The notes under the pieces were generated by a model, which worked only from the letters and a program-made list of their open reading frames with translations, was not told the DNA's origin and ran no database searches. Positions 38,565 through 50,780 of a DNA stretch of 64,000 bases are shown here, one piece after another. Numbering within the stretch: the stretch's first letter is position 1; each line of letters starts with the position of its first letter. The stretch comes from Pleurodeles waltl (lineage: Eukaryota; Chordata; Amphibia; Caudata; Salamandridae), in NCBI RefSeq assembly GCF_031143425.1, contig NC_090445.1:1197004691-1197068690 (forward strand). Direction: 5' to 3'. The position numbers were made by a program, and so were the translations under genes.

Positions 38565-38733
38565 GGGCTTGATTTATAGTTTGCTGAGGGGATTACTCCA
38601 TCACAAACATGATGGATATCCCATCCGCCGTATTACGATCCCATTATAACCTATGGAGATCGTAATACGGCGGACAGTATATCAATCACATTTGTGATGG
38701 AATAACCTGTCCGCCAAACTCTAAATCAGGGCC
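38565..38733. mobile_element. MITE, 169 bp, with a perfect internal 16-bp stem
   Basis: Terminal inverted repeats GGGCTTGATTTATAGTTTG and CAAACTCTAAATCAGGGCC match at 16 of 19 positions. Internal arms 38625-38640 (CCGCCGTATTACGATC) and 38658-38673 are exact inverted copies. No coding capacity. Confidence 0.75.
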
Positions 38734-40147
38734 AAAGTAATTTTTGATAAAATGTGGCAAGTTAAGTGCAAGAATGGAAAGGCAGGGAAAACGTGGTCAA
38801 AGGAGGCGAAGGAGAGTTCTGCTGCACTCCCTTGAAAAAACAATTGTAAAAGAAAAATGACATAAATAGATGCAGGGAAGGATCAAGAGAGGTGCTCTTT
38901 TGAGAGGTCTCTGTCAAGGAAAAGGAAAATGATTCTAACGTAGTACCATTTGATAACAAGCATTGGTAAATGCATTTGGTTTCGCCTTTGTGATTGTTCT
39001 TATTTTTTTTGTAAGATTTAGCTTGGTGAACATTTTTAGTGCTACGAGGTCACACTTCTATATAATACAGTGTCTCCAATTGCTATGGTAGAGGGTATGG
39101 TAGATTTCCATACAAAAAATTAGAGTCGACAGGCCAAGGGCAAATGTTAAATATTTTTAGTCTGGCAGGTAATTCACTCACATCCACAACAGTTATGGAT
39201 GCTTACTTCTTTAAAACAGTGTCAAGCAGATGTATTTAGTTTCTTTTAGTATGAACAACCTTTATTTGGATATTAAAAAAATGTCCACAAAATCACACCC
39301 TGTCAACAGGCATGCCACAATATCTATAGTGTGCTCACTAGAAAGAAGATTAAGGAGAAATTTTAACTAACCTTATTTCTTTGGGTGAGCGTAAACTTCC
39401 CAAAAACATCCTACATTTTGGCAGACCAACCAGAAATAAGAGATGTGCCACGCAAACAAATGGTAGAAACTGGCGACAGAGAATTCTGGCCTCTTAATAA
39501 ATGCTCTGTAAGTAGACATTATTATCCTCACCAGTGTTTTCAAAGAAATTTCTTTTGTAGAAAACCAAATAGTTGAACTATGGGGAGAGTGGATTCAGTC
39601 TGGAATTAGACTGTGGCTGAGCTCCCACACAGTTATAACTATTTAGTAACTCAAAGTAAAATCATTTGAAAACAATCCTGATTTTGCAGAAAAAGCAAGT
39701 CCTTTCTACAGAAAAAGAGTTAATGTTACAGGCATCAAAGACAGTCTAATGAAGTGAAAAATTAAAGCAATGGCTCTGGCTATAATTTTGAAACATGCGT
39801 TGTATGCAGGAAAATGTGGCAGCTGTTATAAATGTAGATTTGACAATAGCAATTATTATAAGGTCGGTCTGCAGAACCCAATAATGGAGAACAGCACAGC
39901 TAGGTAGGTGCAGTGACATATTTCTTATGAAGCTCTACCCCACAGAAGCTCCATCATTGTATCAAAAGGTGCTGGCGGGCTGAAGAGAGGGGCAGACCCC
40001 ACGCTTCTTGTTCCTTTTGAATAAAAAATGCCCTGTTTACAGACTGCTTCCGGCCTCTGTTTGTGTTCTTGTTTACGTTATCCTTTACAAAGAACAACAG
40101 AGCTTTCCCCAAAGCAAACATAGCAACATTCTCTCTGAGATACTCCT

Positions 40148-40340
40148 GAGAGGATGTGGCGTAATTCCCAGAGCTGCTGACTTCAGAGCTGGACCCAGGT
40201 TTGAGTCTCGGTGTCCGCTCAACATTCTGTGATTCTGCACAGATCACGTAATATCCCCATGCCTATCAAAAAAGAATCTGTCCTTGTATAACTTACTGTT
40301 GGTCATTTAAAGCACGCCAATAACTTCACGCTATATAAAA
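40148..40340 (+). repeat. tRNA-derived SINE
   Basis: An A-box-like stretch near 40155 (TGGCGTAATTCCCAG) and a B box at 40198-40208 (GGTTTGAGTCT, compare GGTTCGANTCC) are spaced as in a tRNA promoter. They are followed by a body with a GATTCTG...CACGTAATATCCCC segment and a tail GCTATATAAAAC, as in SINEs with a LINE-type tail. The promoter boxes carry substitutions. Family not assigned. Confidence 0.6.
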
Positions 40341-40386
40341 CTAACAAACTACTGTATGTTGAGGGGTCACCTACCTGGAACCTTTA

Positions 40387-41232
40387 GGCCCATATTTATA
40401 CTCTGTTTGCGGCGAATGTGCATCAAAAGTTTTGACGCACATTCGGCGCAAACCTTGCCCGCGGACATCAAAAACCTCTGTGTGCGTAATTTTTTTGATG
40501 CGGGAAACCACCTTGCGTTAATGACATGCAAGGTAGGCATTCCCGTCCAAAAACTGACTTTAAGGCCTGTGCGCCTTATTTATACTCCTGCGTCATTTTG
40601 ATGCACAGGAGGGGGCGGGCCTTAAAAAATGGCGGACAGCCTGATGTGCGCCGTTTTTTAACGCCTGGGTGAGGGCAGCCATTAAGGGACCTGTGGGCTC
40701 ACTTCCATGGTCTCAGACCATGGAAGCAGTCCAGAGGTGTCCTTCCCTGCTCCCAGGGACACCCCCTGCCACCCTCGCCCACCCCATGAGGACACCCATG
40801 GATGGGTGGACCCATCCCAGGTAAATACAAGGTAGTTGAGGTATTATTTTTTAATTTAATTTTTAAAGTGGCTTGGGGGACCTAATTTGGCCCCCCCTAC
40901 ATGCCACTGTGCCCAATGGCCATGCCCAGGGGACAGCAGTCCCCTGGGCATGGCCATTGGGCAAGGGGGCATTACTCCTGTCTTTTCTAAGACAGGAGTC
41001 ATTTCAATGGGGGTTGTGCATCAAAAAATGGCGCAAGTCCGGTTTGAGCCATGATTTTTGACTCAAACCTGACTTGCACCATTTTTTGACGCACAACCCC
41101 CATTTTCCGGCTAACGTCAATCCTTAAATAAGGCGCCCGCATGGCACGTAGGAATGTCGCTAGCCGGCGGAATTTTTTTTGAGGCAAACAAGCGCCGGTG
41201 CTGGTTTGTGTCAAAAAGTATAAATATGGGCC
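40387..41232. mobile_element. PIF/Harbinger-type MITE, 846 bp
   Basis: Perfect 16-bp terminal inverted repeats (GGCCCATATTTATACT / AGTATAAATATGGGCC) and a 3-bp TTA target duplication (40384-40386, 41233-41235), the PIF/Harbinger signature. The interior has several palindromes, for example near 40700-40730 and 40895-40965. It contains no transposase. Confidence 0.85.
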
Positions 41233-41805
41233 TTAGTTTCTACTTTTTTTCATGTCGCACATCAGTCTGGATTATTCCAAGACTACCTCCTGGCTCATAG
41301 AGTCGCTTCTGTTTTTAAACACTGCTGGAGACGGTTCTGTTGCGGCACCTCTTTAACATTTATACGTTGCCCAGGATGTTTGACTGTTTTTGTTTTAATG
41401 TGGATGATGGCTCCACTTATGCCCTTGTTAAAAGTGGACCCCTGTGGAGGTGCGTCCATAGGAGGCAGAGGAGTCCTGTTGGTGCTGCTAGGAAAGATCT
41501 CACATGTGGTACCGATAAACAAAAATGCATTCATTCGGTTTAACTACATTACGAAATGAGGCGTTAGTGACTAACAGTGTAATTTCCTAATTTTATTTCA
41601 CCAGTAGCATTGCTCTTGAAAATGAAAATGCAACTGCACATAGATTATGCATTTCCCATATGACAAACTCAGTTTCATACAATGGCGCCCACAAACTCAA
41701 CATTCTATAAACTTTCTTGGTAATTATAAATCACTTCAGTTTAGGAGGTGAAATGCGACACACAGAGCTGTTGTCTTTAACTGCTCCTGCAATCTAAGAC
41801 TCTAT

Positions 41806-42324
41806 GGGCCATATTTATAATCCCCTATTGCCACCTTGCGCCACATTAGCGTCATTTGTTTTGACACTAATGTGGCCCAATGAGGCCAAAATCCTCACTC
41901 CACATCTACAAAGTGGCGCAATGCACGCATTGCGCCACTTTGTAACCCTTTGCGCTACATTATGCCTGCGCCAGGCATAATGTATGCGATGGGCGCGTTC
42001 TGCCGCTAAGGGGGGGCTGACAAAATGGTGCAAGGAAATCTAACAGATTTCCTTGCGTTATTTTGTACAGCACTTTTAACGCCTGCTCAGGGCAGGCGTT
42101 AAAAGGGGGCTTCCATTATTTATAATAATGTGCCCCTATGTACTCTGCAGGAGTAGCACCAAGATTTTGGTGCTACTCCTGCAGAGTGAATCAATAGCAT
42201 CATCAAAAAAATGTACGCTATTGCCCACTACCCTGCGGCACGGTGGGCACACATGGTGGCGGTAAAGGGCACAGGAAAAGTGGCGCTGCACACATTGCAG
42301 CACCACTTTTCTTAAATATGCCCC
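41806..42324. mobile_element. Harbinger-like MITE, 519 bp
   Basis: Begins GGGCCATATTTATAATC and ends CTTAAATATGCCCC (imperfect inverted ends). It contains a perfect 21-bp hairpin (42142-42162 with 42167-42187) and a shorter one (AAGGAAATCTAACAGATTTCCTT). Related in its end sequence to the element at 40387. Confidence 0.7.
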
Positions 42325-42554
42325 TAGATGTCATGTTTGCATACCCTAGCGCATGCCCACCATAAACAGAGATCTGTCTTGTATGTATGAAAGCAAAATA
42401 AAAGTTAAAATAACAAAATCATGTGTAATTATACGTCTGCCGATACACAAACACCATGACCGTGAAGTAACATTAGAGTGGATGCCTGCTTTGGCCTCAG
42501 GGGGACTGGTGAGTGCACGTTGCCCCAGGGGGGACTGGTGAGTACAGTTACGAT

Positions 42555-42697
42555 CACGGTTCAGTCTTCATGTGAGGCACAACATCCAGTGTTTCTGTGC
42601 ATGTAACTTAATGTCTCTGTGCCTGTAAAGCGCTCCTAAACCTTGTTTGGGGTTTGTGCTACGGGTCGCGTTATGTGTAAAGTAGCAAATAAATTAA
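42555..42697 (+). repeat. SINE tail fragment
   Basis: The TTTCTGTGCATGTAACTTAA, CTCTGTGCCTGTAAAGCGCT and GCGTTATGTG blocks follow the same order as the body and tail of the SINE at 40148. The tRNA-like head is missing. It lies about 0.55 kb upstream of the terminal SORBS1 exon. Confidence 0.5.
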
Positions 42698-43249
42698 GAA
42701 AGGAAGTTAGGAAACCAAAGTGGATGAACACAGTACTGGGGCCTTGAGACACTGATAAGAGAAAACACAGAGGAACAAGCATTGGTAAATGCAAGAAATA
42801 GTGCTACATCCAATAGAAATGGGGGAAAGTAAGCGGCAAGCACAGGAACCAGTGAAAGGCAAGAAAAGCAAGGGGCGGAATGTGAGTCCCTTTTAAGATT
42901 TATATTAAATACAATAGATTTCACAAGCACAGCACAAGCGGTGTGCAGACTAAACCTAAAAATGGATCACCATCACATTTATATTATAAAGGACACCATG
43001 GTGAGAATTTTTAAAGTGATTTGTTACGGTCAAAACTAATTAAAGAGAATTTATCACAACAAATAGATAGCTCTGGTGCACTTAATGCTTTTGCTTTCGA
43101 AGGGACATTTTGCACTACTCCCTAGAAAAATGTGTAAGAATTTACATCACTGCTTGCAATTCAATGAAAAGCATATATTTACCTTTCAGGTACCTACTCC
43201 TGTGCTGGAGAAATCCTTATAACACACCTTTCATTATGTTTTTTTCTAG

Positions 43250-43317
43250 GTACTTCCAGGCGAACAAGAATGTTTGGTACATTTCCTGGAAATTATGTAA
43301 AACCACTGTACTTATAA
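43250..43317 (+). CDS. SORBS1: SORBS1 terminal coding exon (end of C-terminal SH3 domain)
   Basis: Acceptor TTTTTTCTAG ends at 43249. The first two bases, GT, complete the Gly codon begun at 19713, and the frame then reads TSRRTRMFGTFPGNYVKPLYL to a TAA at 43315-43317. GTFPGNYV is the last SH3 strand with the PxxY ligand-binding residues, and the ending NYVKPLYL fits SORBS1; to my knowledge SORBS2 ends differently after NYVK. This closes the SH3 domain started 23.5 kb upstream and gives the C-terminus of the protein. An unrelated longer frame covers this exon on the + strand, and its apparent start is not meaningful. Confidence 0.94.
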
Positions 43318-44917
43318 TATTGTCATATCTTTGGATTAAATGTAAAAAACAAATGTACAAAAAAGTACACAAATCATTCTTTACTGTTAAATCCAATGAT
43401 TTATGAATGTAAAATATGAGAGGAAATGTAAGAAGTATGTCATTATTTAGTACAGCACTGGGTTGAGTGTGCAATTCATATTTCAGTCAGCTATGCAGGA
43501 GGGTAGAGTTTCAATGCTCATTGAAGGAAAGTAAGGTTTAGAATTTACATCCTTACCCTCCTATAACTTCTCGGTTGTTAATTCAGGCTTAGTTCTGTGG
43601 TAATAAGCACTAATGTCTGAGGCAAAATTCGGATATGCATTTGAAGGAAACGAGGGAGGTTTGGTGTATGTGTTAAAGGATAATTTCTGAAGTGCAATGG
43701 TCATAAAATATCTGTGTACTAATGTTGCATTTTGTTAATGGGTGCTGTATGTGTCTTGCCAATCTCAACTTTTGTTCTTCACATCAAGCAATATTGAGTT
43801 AGTCCAACCACCCCACCGCCTTATAAACAAGGGATACTCTCTAATTACATCTTGACATGCACCTACTTAAAAATGATTACTAGGTTTGTTGTGTGGGTAT
43901 CTTTCTCCAGTTAATGTACGGGTGGTAAGCAGTCACACTGTTTTCCTTTAAAATGTACCTTACGAGATCTTACCTAACAAGGAGAACGCTTCGGAATATT
44001 TCTAGGGATGACCTGTTTGATGTTATAATATATGTTGCCATTGACATAGACAAAGTACAGACTCCACCAATCGACCAAGGATCAACCTCCTACCAGGTCC
44101 AGATGCAGCGTTCTTTCTCTACCTGCTTCAACAATCGACTTGCCAGCAAACCCAAACTGAGTTCTTGCCAATAGAACTGTATCGTTTTGTAAGCAAAACA
44201 TCGGAATACCTAAAAGCTACAGATCAAATACCAGAGGCCTCGTATTCAGTTTTGTCATAACAAAGACTATTTAGTAATATAAAATGCCTATTTTTATGCT
44301 AATGCTTTTATACAGATTTATTAACAGTAATTACAGCTAACTGTTAGCATGACTTGCAATACATTTTGATATATTAGCCATGCTTTCTGCGGGAAAAGAC
44401 TCTGTTTCAGTCTCCTCTGAGGCGGCTGGGGGAGAAAATAGTGCTTCTGGCTTACAAATGTAAATATGTATATTTAGCTCTGTACAGAACATGTACTTAC
44501 ATTGTATAGAAAAAAATAATTTAAATGGTTTGAGTGAAAGTAAGAAAAACGCATTTGTGAAGATGTTTGCATTTTATTTAAATGAAGAATTTCAGTGTAA
44601 CTTCACATGAAGCATTTAGCACAAAACTACATTATATAACTGCCACACGATTGAAAAACGGGCACTTGTATCACATGTCAACTACTTTAACCATTGATAT
44701 ATATTTAAGTTTTATTTTTCTGCTTTACCATGTTTTCGTTGATATTTACGTCCATATTTAGAAGTGGATAACACAGGAAATACATTAGAATCACAGCCTT
44801 ATACTGATTGCAATCATATCAGTTAACAACATTCTTATTTACCACCTCACTAAGCACATTGCAATTTATTTTGAGTGAATGTTTTGCCTTTTGCAGTGCA
44901 TTATGACTTGACAAGTA

Positions 44918-44923
44918 AATAAA
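44918..44923 (+). terminator. Candidate polyadenylation signal AATAAA (SORBS1)
   Basis: Canonical hexamer 1.6 kb after the SORBS1 stop. Confidence 0.4.
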
Positions 44924-45161
44924 TGAAAGCATTTCAAAGCATTTTATTTCGAGCACATTATTTAACACCTTACCATTGTTACTGTGGCTATTTGTGTATA
45001 CTTGATTTATTTAAAACATATTGCACCCTAAATTACTTTTCAAAATGAGCTGTCATCTCTAGGAATCCTAACAGCAATTAAATACCAGTGGAAAAATAGT
45101 AAAAAATATCTGTCACATAACAGGGTTCCAATGGCAGTGCTCTGTCCTTGGACGTTAACTC

Positions 45162-45167
45162 AATAAA
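45162..45167 (+). terminator. Candidate polyadenylation signal AATAAA (SORBS1, distal)
   Basis: Second canonical hexamer, 1.85 kb after the SORBS1 stop. Confidence 0.4.
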
Positions 45168-45189
45168 CATTTAGAAGATATACAAACCC

Positions 45190-47030
45190 AAGACATTGTC
45201 ACGTGCTTCACATCTTACCAACCTATCATCACAATATCACAGGACATTCTTAAATTGAGTTAACATTTCTTTTTTAATGCAAAAGTCTGTAATCTGTTGG
45301 GGGTAGGGTTACTCTGTGTAAAACATATCTTACATTCATGAGCTGTCTTTGCTAAGTTGGTGTTAAATCATTCTCTATTCATTAGGTAAAGAACAGCAGC
45401 AGTCATAAACTTTAGTACAACATTCAATTTCCTCTTACCCACAACAATCTCTCCTTTTCAGCACTGATCTAACTCAAATGCTCAGCAATTTGTTCATGTC
45501 CGATGCTGTGTTTTAATTGGCCTCTTGATATTTCCTTGCAATTTGAATGAATGCCCTCCTGTATTATGGCCCTGAGGCACAAGGCCTGTTCTGCACCTAT
45601 GCATTTCTCAGGTAGCGGGCTGATATCAGTGCAGAATGGGCTTTGATGACAGCCTTGCTCCCTTACCCTCATATTAGTCCAAACCTCCTCCAGTGTGAGA
45701 CCGGTTTGAACATTTTTGCAAGTGCAGATTTTGGTTTCTTGTCAAGCCCTGATGTGGAGGAGTGGAATTGGTAGCAGGTGAGATTAAGAATGGACTCTGT
45801 GTCTCATAATCTAGGCACAATCTGGAAACTCCACCATCTCCACCCAGAGGGGAGGCTGAAATCACTAATATTCTAGCATTTCATTGACGGCGAGGCAGAT
45901 TTTGCCCCACAGTAACAACAGAGATAAATAGATTGCAAACCATGAAGGTTTATTAACAGATAGGTAAAATTTCATCACAGAAAATCCATAGAGTAAAATC
46001 GATATTCCCTTGGATACAGCATGCAGGAATATAATCCAAGCATTACAAATAAAAATGCAGGGGTTTCATTAATTTAAAGGCAATATGCAACATGTGCAAA
46101 GTGAAACAAAGTCATGTTTCAGTAAACGAATGCCCTAATTGTAAGAGAGGATTCTGGGTAGTTCGGTGATTTATCAAAAGCAATTGGCATCAGCTAACAG
46201 AGAGTCGTAAGAGGAAATCGGTAAAGGGTCTTATTAAAATCAGAAGAAAGGTATTTGATATTGAGAATATTTCTCTGGGCAGGAAAGTAAAGAGCATTGG
46301 TCTCAGGAGGTGAGAAAAGATGTCCTCCTGCAAAGTTAGCCAAGGTCAAGTGATCTAACTAAAAATCTTCGCCCAATTAAAACACAACATTCTGCCCAAG
46401 CAAAGCAATCTTCAGTTTTTACACCTGGTTTCAGTCAAGACCAACTAATCACTATACTACAACATCCAAAATATAAGCTAGCAACTAATAACATTTTAAA
46501 TAATCACACAGTGACTTTGGCATCTGATACAGAAAATATTATGCACAGTAAAAATAACGGCATTGAGAACTTAATAAAAAATGTGGTTCACTGCTAAATC
46601 GAAATGTGGACTATGTGAAACTAGTATATTATAGATTTGCTGTACATAGTGAACAAATTATGTGTAAATCATGTAAGCTAAAGTTAATGCAGGTTACAGT
46701 TTAACATTTTATTTAATAACAAATAATCAAAAACAATTTTGCATCATCAGCATTGTTATTTATTACTTAATTTAAATTGTCAAGATCTTTGAATCTTGCC
46801 AGTGCTGTTGAAGTGCAAAACAAAGGAAAAAGATAACAATCATGGTTTGGAAACAGTGCTTTTCTACTATGTATGTTTGTACATATGTGTTTTGCCTCCA
46901 ATGTACTTGAAAATCATGCATTCCCACTGAAAAGACCCTATATACAGGACCTGCTGTCAGAGCTGACCTTCTATGACAAGGGGACAATCATAGCATACAC
47001 TTTTCTACAGAGTTGGCTAGTGGCCCCCTC
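45190..47030. other. Intergenic stretch without recognised content
   Basis: AT-rich; no coding signal and no clear element borders seen. It may contain further decayed retroelement sequence (for example 45890-46450), but I cannot assign it. Confidence 0.5.
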
Positions 47031-47033
47031 AGC

Positions 47034-47260
47034 CTTCTGATAGAGACTTCTAGTTGCAGATTACTTACCTTAGAGTTTCCCCAAGGCATCAGTTTGGAAC
47101 CAGAGATTTTTCTGCAGGCAGTACCCCTGCGTGCTGTTAGGTGGTGTCGTTCGACTTTTTGTCCACTGTTTTTCATCGTAGTCGCTGGATATGATGTCAC
47201 AGGTTGTATATAGGCGCCACCCAGTGCTGATGTCAGTTCTTTTCTTTCCACGCTAGCCTA
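47034..47260 (+). repeat. DIRS left inverted terminal repeat
   Basis: Reads TCTGATAGAGACTTCTAGTTG onward to the TTTCTTTCCACGC block; complement of the segment 53036-53290. It lacks the outermost ACAAGTTACTTACC found at the right end, so it may be slightly truncated. Confidence 0.8.
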
Positions 47261-47807
47261 AGCGCAGATCCATAGAAGAGCTACCCCACAGTCACTTTTT
47301 GACTGGCCTTCTTGACTTTTGTTGAAAAATATTTGTCTTCTGATGTGTCAATGTCGTCAACGAATACCAGGTTCAAGTCCTGTGACTCCTGTCATTGGAT
47401 GATGTCTGTGATGGATCCGCTCCTCGTGTGTCTCTGGTGTTTGGAGCGCAACCACAACCCAAAGTCGTGCTCCGAGTGGCGGGCCATGAACCCAAAGGCT
47501 TTGAGGGAGCGGTCCCTAAAGTTTCTTGCGGCCGGGTGCTCAGCTCGCTTTGCTCCCGGTCTCAGTTGAGAGGAAGGACCAAGACCGCTCACAGAGCACA
47601 CACCCTTCATCGTCTCATTCAAAATCTTTTGGACGCTCGGGTAAACACAAGAAGAAGTAAAAAAAAGAGCAAACATTCTTCTAATTTAACCTGTCGGTCA
47701 GGTGACACGATGCAGAAAAATGGAGAGTTGTCGCTGTAGGCCTCCATCTTTGGAGCCTTCTTCTGGTTCGGATCTGCATCTCTCTGAGTTTTGGGATCCC
47801 ATACTTA

Positions 47808-48708
47808 GGCCCTCATTACAACCCTGGTGGTCGTTTTTAAAGTGGCGTTAATACCGCCAACAGGCCGGCAGAAAAAAAATGGCAAAATGACCCTAGCAGT
47901 AACCGCCAGCCAAGACCGCCACTTTAACACACTGACCAGGGTGGTAACGGTCGCTGGGCTAGAGACCAGTCTCCAGCCCGGCGGCTGCCACAATCCCACC
48001 CTCGGGATCACGACCTGGCTGACCGCCATGTTTTCGTGCCAAAACCATGGCGGTAGGCACTATCAGTGCCAGGGAATTCCTTCCCTGGCATTGATAGGGG
48101 TCTCCCCCACCCCTCTACCCCTCCCCAGAGTCCCCCCCGCACATACACACACCCACACACGCACCCATATACACACATGCACACATGTATACCCACCACC
48201 ACACATACCCACACACCGCAACACACACCAACATACCTTGCCACACACATGCATTCACAACACACAACACTCACAATCACTCATTCACGCATGCATCCAA
48301 CACAACTCACACCTGCATGCACACATACCAAAACATACACACACACACTCCACATACACACAACACACCCCCCCTCCTCTCCGGTCGGAGAACCCGACTT
48401 ACCTGCTTGCAGGGGGTCCTCTGGGTGAAGGCAGTCCATGGCGCTGCTGCCAGCAGCAGCGTCCGCCAGCAAAACACCGCCAGGCCGTATCATTGGTCAT
48501 GATACGGTCAGCAGTGTTTTGCTGGCGTTGCGGTGCTGCTGTCAGCAGCACCGCCGTCATGACCGTCGGCGGTGTTCCGCCAGCATTCTGGTGGTATACC
48601 GTCAGTGGTCATGATACGCATAGACAGCTGGTAACCACGGCGGCAGTATGTTGGCGGCCGTCGCCGTGGCGGTAGACCGTAGTTACCGCCAATGTTGTAA
48701 TGAGGGCC
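47808..48708. mobile_element. PIF/Harbinger-type MITE nested in the DIRS gag, 901 bp
   Basis: Perfect 15-bp terminal inverted repeats GGCCCTCATTACAAC / GTTGTAATGAGGGCC and a TTA target duplication (47805-47807, 48709-48711). It is GC-rich with many CCGCCA/TGGCGG words and includes a CA-rich block (48138-48370). The intact ends and exact duplication suggest a younger insertion than its host. The long reading frames across it are simple-sequence artefacts. Confidence 0.9.
48138..48370. repeat. CA/ACC-rich low-complexity block
   Basis: Imperfect (CA)n with CCCACA and CATGCA words, inside the Harbinger element. Confidence 0.8.
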
Positions 48709-50088
48709 TTAATGCCTACTTCGACATGGATCCAGACCGGCGTCACTCAATACCAATTCCGACTTCGATGGGGACCTTGCTCCCTAGATTGGGTCCTGAC
48801 CCATATTATGGGTACAGGTATGGTGATAGTATGGAGGGGTCGCTGGGCCCTTTAGAATACCAGCTTGATGAACCCAAGGACTGGGCTCAGGACCTGGGCG
48901 AAACCATATGCCCAGACACCTTCCCTGTCTCTTGCTTTCTCCCCCTACTATGGCTACGGAGGAGGAAGCTTCATATCCAGTTGTGGTGAGGAGAGCGGCT
49001 AGGGCCTGGGCCTCGAGCTGCCTTCTGTGGCCATCAGGACCAACTTTCTGACAGAGGTGCTTCAGCCTGGGGTCTCCTCTTCAGAACCCACCCCTTCTGC
49101 CCTTCAATGTGGCCCTCACTGATGTCCTGCCGGGGACTTGGTCCAAATCCAGCACAGGGGCTCCTGTTAATAGGACAATCGCCTACCACCATAGGCCTGC
49201 TCCTAACAACCCAGTATTCCTGACCCAACACTCCACCCCTGAGAGCTTGGTTATCCAGACCTCTACACCCTCAGGTACATTCCCTTCTGCAGCCCCCTGA
49301 TAGGGAATCTATAAGACTGGACCAGCTTTGGAAGAAAATGTTCTCTTCCTCAGTCTGGCATTGCGGTCCATGAACACTGCATGCCTTTTGGGCCGTTACT
49401 TCCATACTTTATGGGATAAGGTTGCGCAGGTGCTGCCACAGGTCCCGGAGGAGGCCCAGCCATTCTCTCTCAAGCTGTTGCTGATGGGAGGGATGCAGCT
49501 AAGTTCTCAATACGATGTGGACTGCATACGACTGACTCACTGGGTAGATCAGTTGCATTGATGGTGGCCTTGAGGTGCCACACTTGGTTGTGGGCATCTG
49601 GCTTTTCAGTGGATGTCCAAGCTGTGCTTATGGACATGCCCTTCGATGTCACCTGTCTCTTCTGAGACACAGCAGACTCGGTGCTCAAGCTCTTGAAGGA
49701 GTCCAAGGCTACAGTTTGGTCCTTGGGCCTCACAGCTGCCCCTCGCCTCCCTTAGTCTGGTTTTCGCCCCTTTCGTGGATACGGAAGGGGCACCCAACCA
49801 CATCCCTATCCCTTCAGCCACTGTGCAGCACATGCTGGCAAGCCTCTGCGTGCCAACTACATGGGATCCAACGTCCTCGAGGATCAGGGTATCAAAGGTC
49901 GGGTCAGTCCACCACCCTTCCCACTGCTGCCCCCAAACTTTCCTAGTATGACACTTTGCCATCAGGAGCCAGTCAGAGGCAGGATTCGCCATCACCTGCC
50001 CCGCTGGGAGTCCATCATGTCAGACAGGTGGGTTTTGCAAATTGCCTGAAGGGGCTACTCCCTCCCCTTTGAGACTACCTCTCGATCC

Positions 50089-50780
50089 ATGCCACCATCC
50101 TACAATCGGATGACGGAGGATCACCTGGCACGTCTTTGCAAGGCGGTTATGGCTCTCTTGGCCAAGGGAGCGGCAGAGATGGTCCCTGTGTCAGAAGTAA
50201 GTTGTGGTTGTCATTCCCGCTACTTTCTGGTGCCCAAAAAGGCCCAATGCCTCCGCCCTATCCTATACCTCCAGTCCCTTAACCTCTTTCTCAAAAAGGA
50301 GAAGTTCAAAATGCTTATTCTGACTCAGATACAATCTGCCCTAGACCCAGAAGACTGGATGGAGCTTTGGACTTCAGGACACATGCTGCCATTTTCCCGT
50401 CCTGCCTGCCCACAGACATTGCTTGCAGTGCACGGTAGGCCAAAAGCGTTTTCAGTTTACTGTTCTCCCCTTTGGCCTTAGCAGTGCTCCTCTGGTGTTC
50501 ACCAAGGTGATGGCAGTGGTCACAGCTCATCTCCGCAGGTCAGTGGTTTTAGTCTTCCCCTACCTTTATGTCAGGCTGTTGAATGCGGGCTCACCCCAGG
50601 CTGTCATCTCCCCACCTCCAGGCTACGGCGGACATCCTGCATTATCTTGGGTTCACAGTAAATGTGCCAAAGTCACACCTGACTCGCTCTCAGAGCTTTG
50701 TTTCATTGAGCGGTTTTACAGACAGTGTAGTTTGGGGCCTCACCTCCTGAGTGGCGAGTCAAGGATATTCAGGCTGTGAT
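50089..50780 (+). pseudogene. DIRS reverse transcriptase remnant
   Basis: Motifs in order: SRYFLVPKK (50205), LRPILYLQSLN (50251, palm entry), QIQSALDPEDW (50328, normally a D at the first catalytic position), FTVLPFGLSSAP (50455, the PFGL motif), and LVFPYLYVRL (about 50550) where active DIRS and Ty3-like enzymes have YLDD. Loss of both Asp residues of the catalytic box rules out activity. The frame changes between 50360 and 50420 and again after 50580. The product would copy element RNA into DNA. Confidence 0.85.

Larger units (their letters stand above)
19714..43249 (+). other. SORBS1: SORBS1 last intron, 23.5 kb
   Basis: A GT-AG intron splitting a Gly codon in the SH3 domain: donor GTATGC at 19714, acceptor TTTTTTCTAG ending at 43249. 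It is packed with mobile elements, listed separately. Stretches where I see no gene and no clear element are 20480-23200 (decayed repeat-like sequence), 29945-30140, 32960-33540, 37520-38560 and 38735-40140. Confidence 0.9.
43318..45190 (+). other. SORBS1: Probable SORBS1 3'UTR
   Basis: AT-rich sequence, free of recognisable repeats, directly after the SORBS1 stop codon. Candidate polyadenylation signals AATAAA lie at 44918-44923 and 45162-45167. The length is inferred from these signals and from the lack of mobile elements; transcript data would be needed to fix it. Confidence 0.55.
47260..50050 (+). pseudogene. DIRS gag-like (ORF1) region, interrupted
   Basis: Two open stretches flank the nested Harbinger element. 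One ends in a HLSEFWDPIL segment just before 47805, and the other resumes with NAYFDMDPD at about 48710. They join in frame-like fashion across the insertion, which shows the insertion split an existing coding region. Further pieces (49328-49561, 49575-50049) include an Arg/Phe/Gly-rich RPFRGYGRG segment near 49770. DIRS ORF1 is taken as gag-like by position; no strong domain is visible. Stops and frame changes are frequent. Confidence 0.55.

Noticed and set aside
43110..43406. 98-codon + strand frame covering the terminal SORBS1 exon
   Set aside because: It is in a different frame from the exon; the SH3 ending is read from 43250 in another frame.
48138..48370. CRISPR-like spacing in the CA-rich block
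   Set aside because: Low-complexity microsatellite without constant repeats and unique spacers, in a vertebrate context.
47827..48675. 282-codon open frame on the + strand
   Set aside because: It lies wholly inside the Harbinger-type element and is made of His/Thr-rich CA-repeat translation; not a gene.
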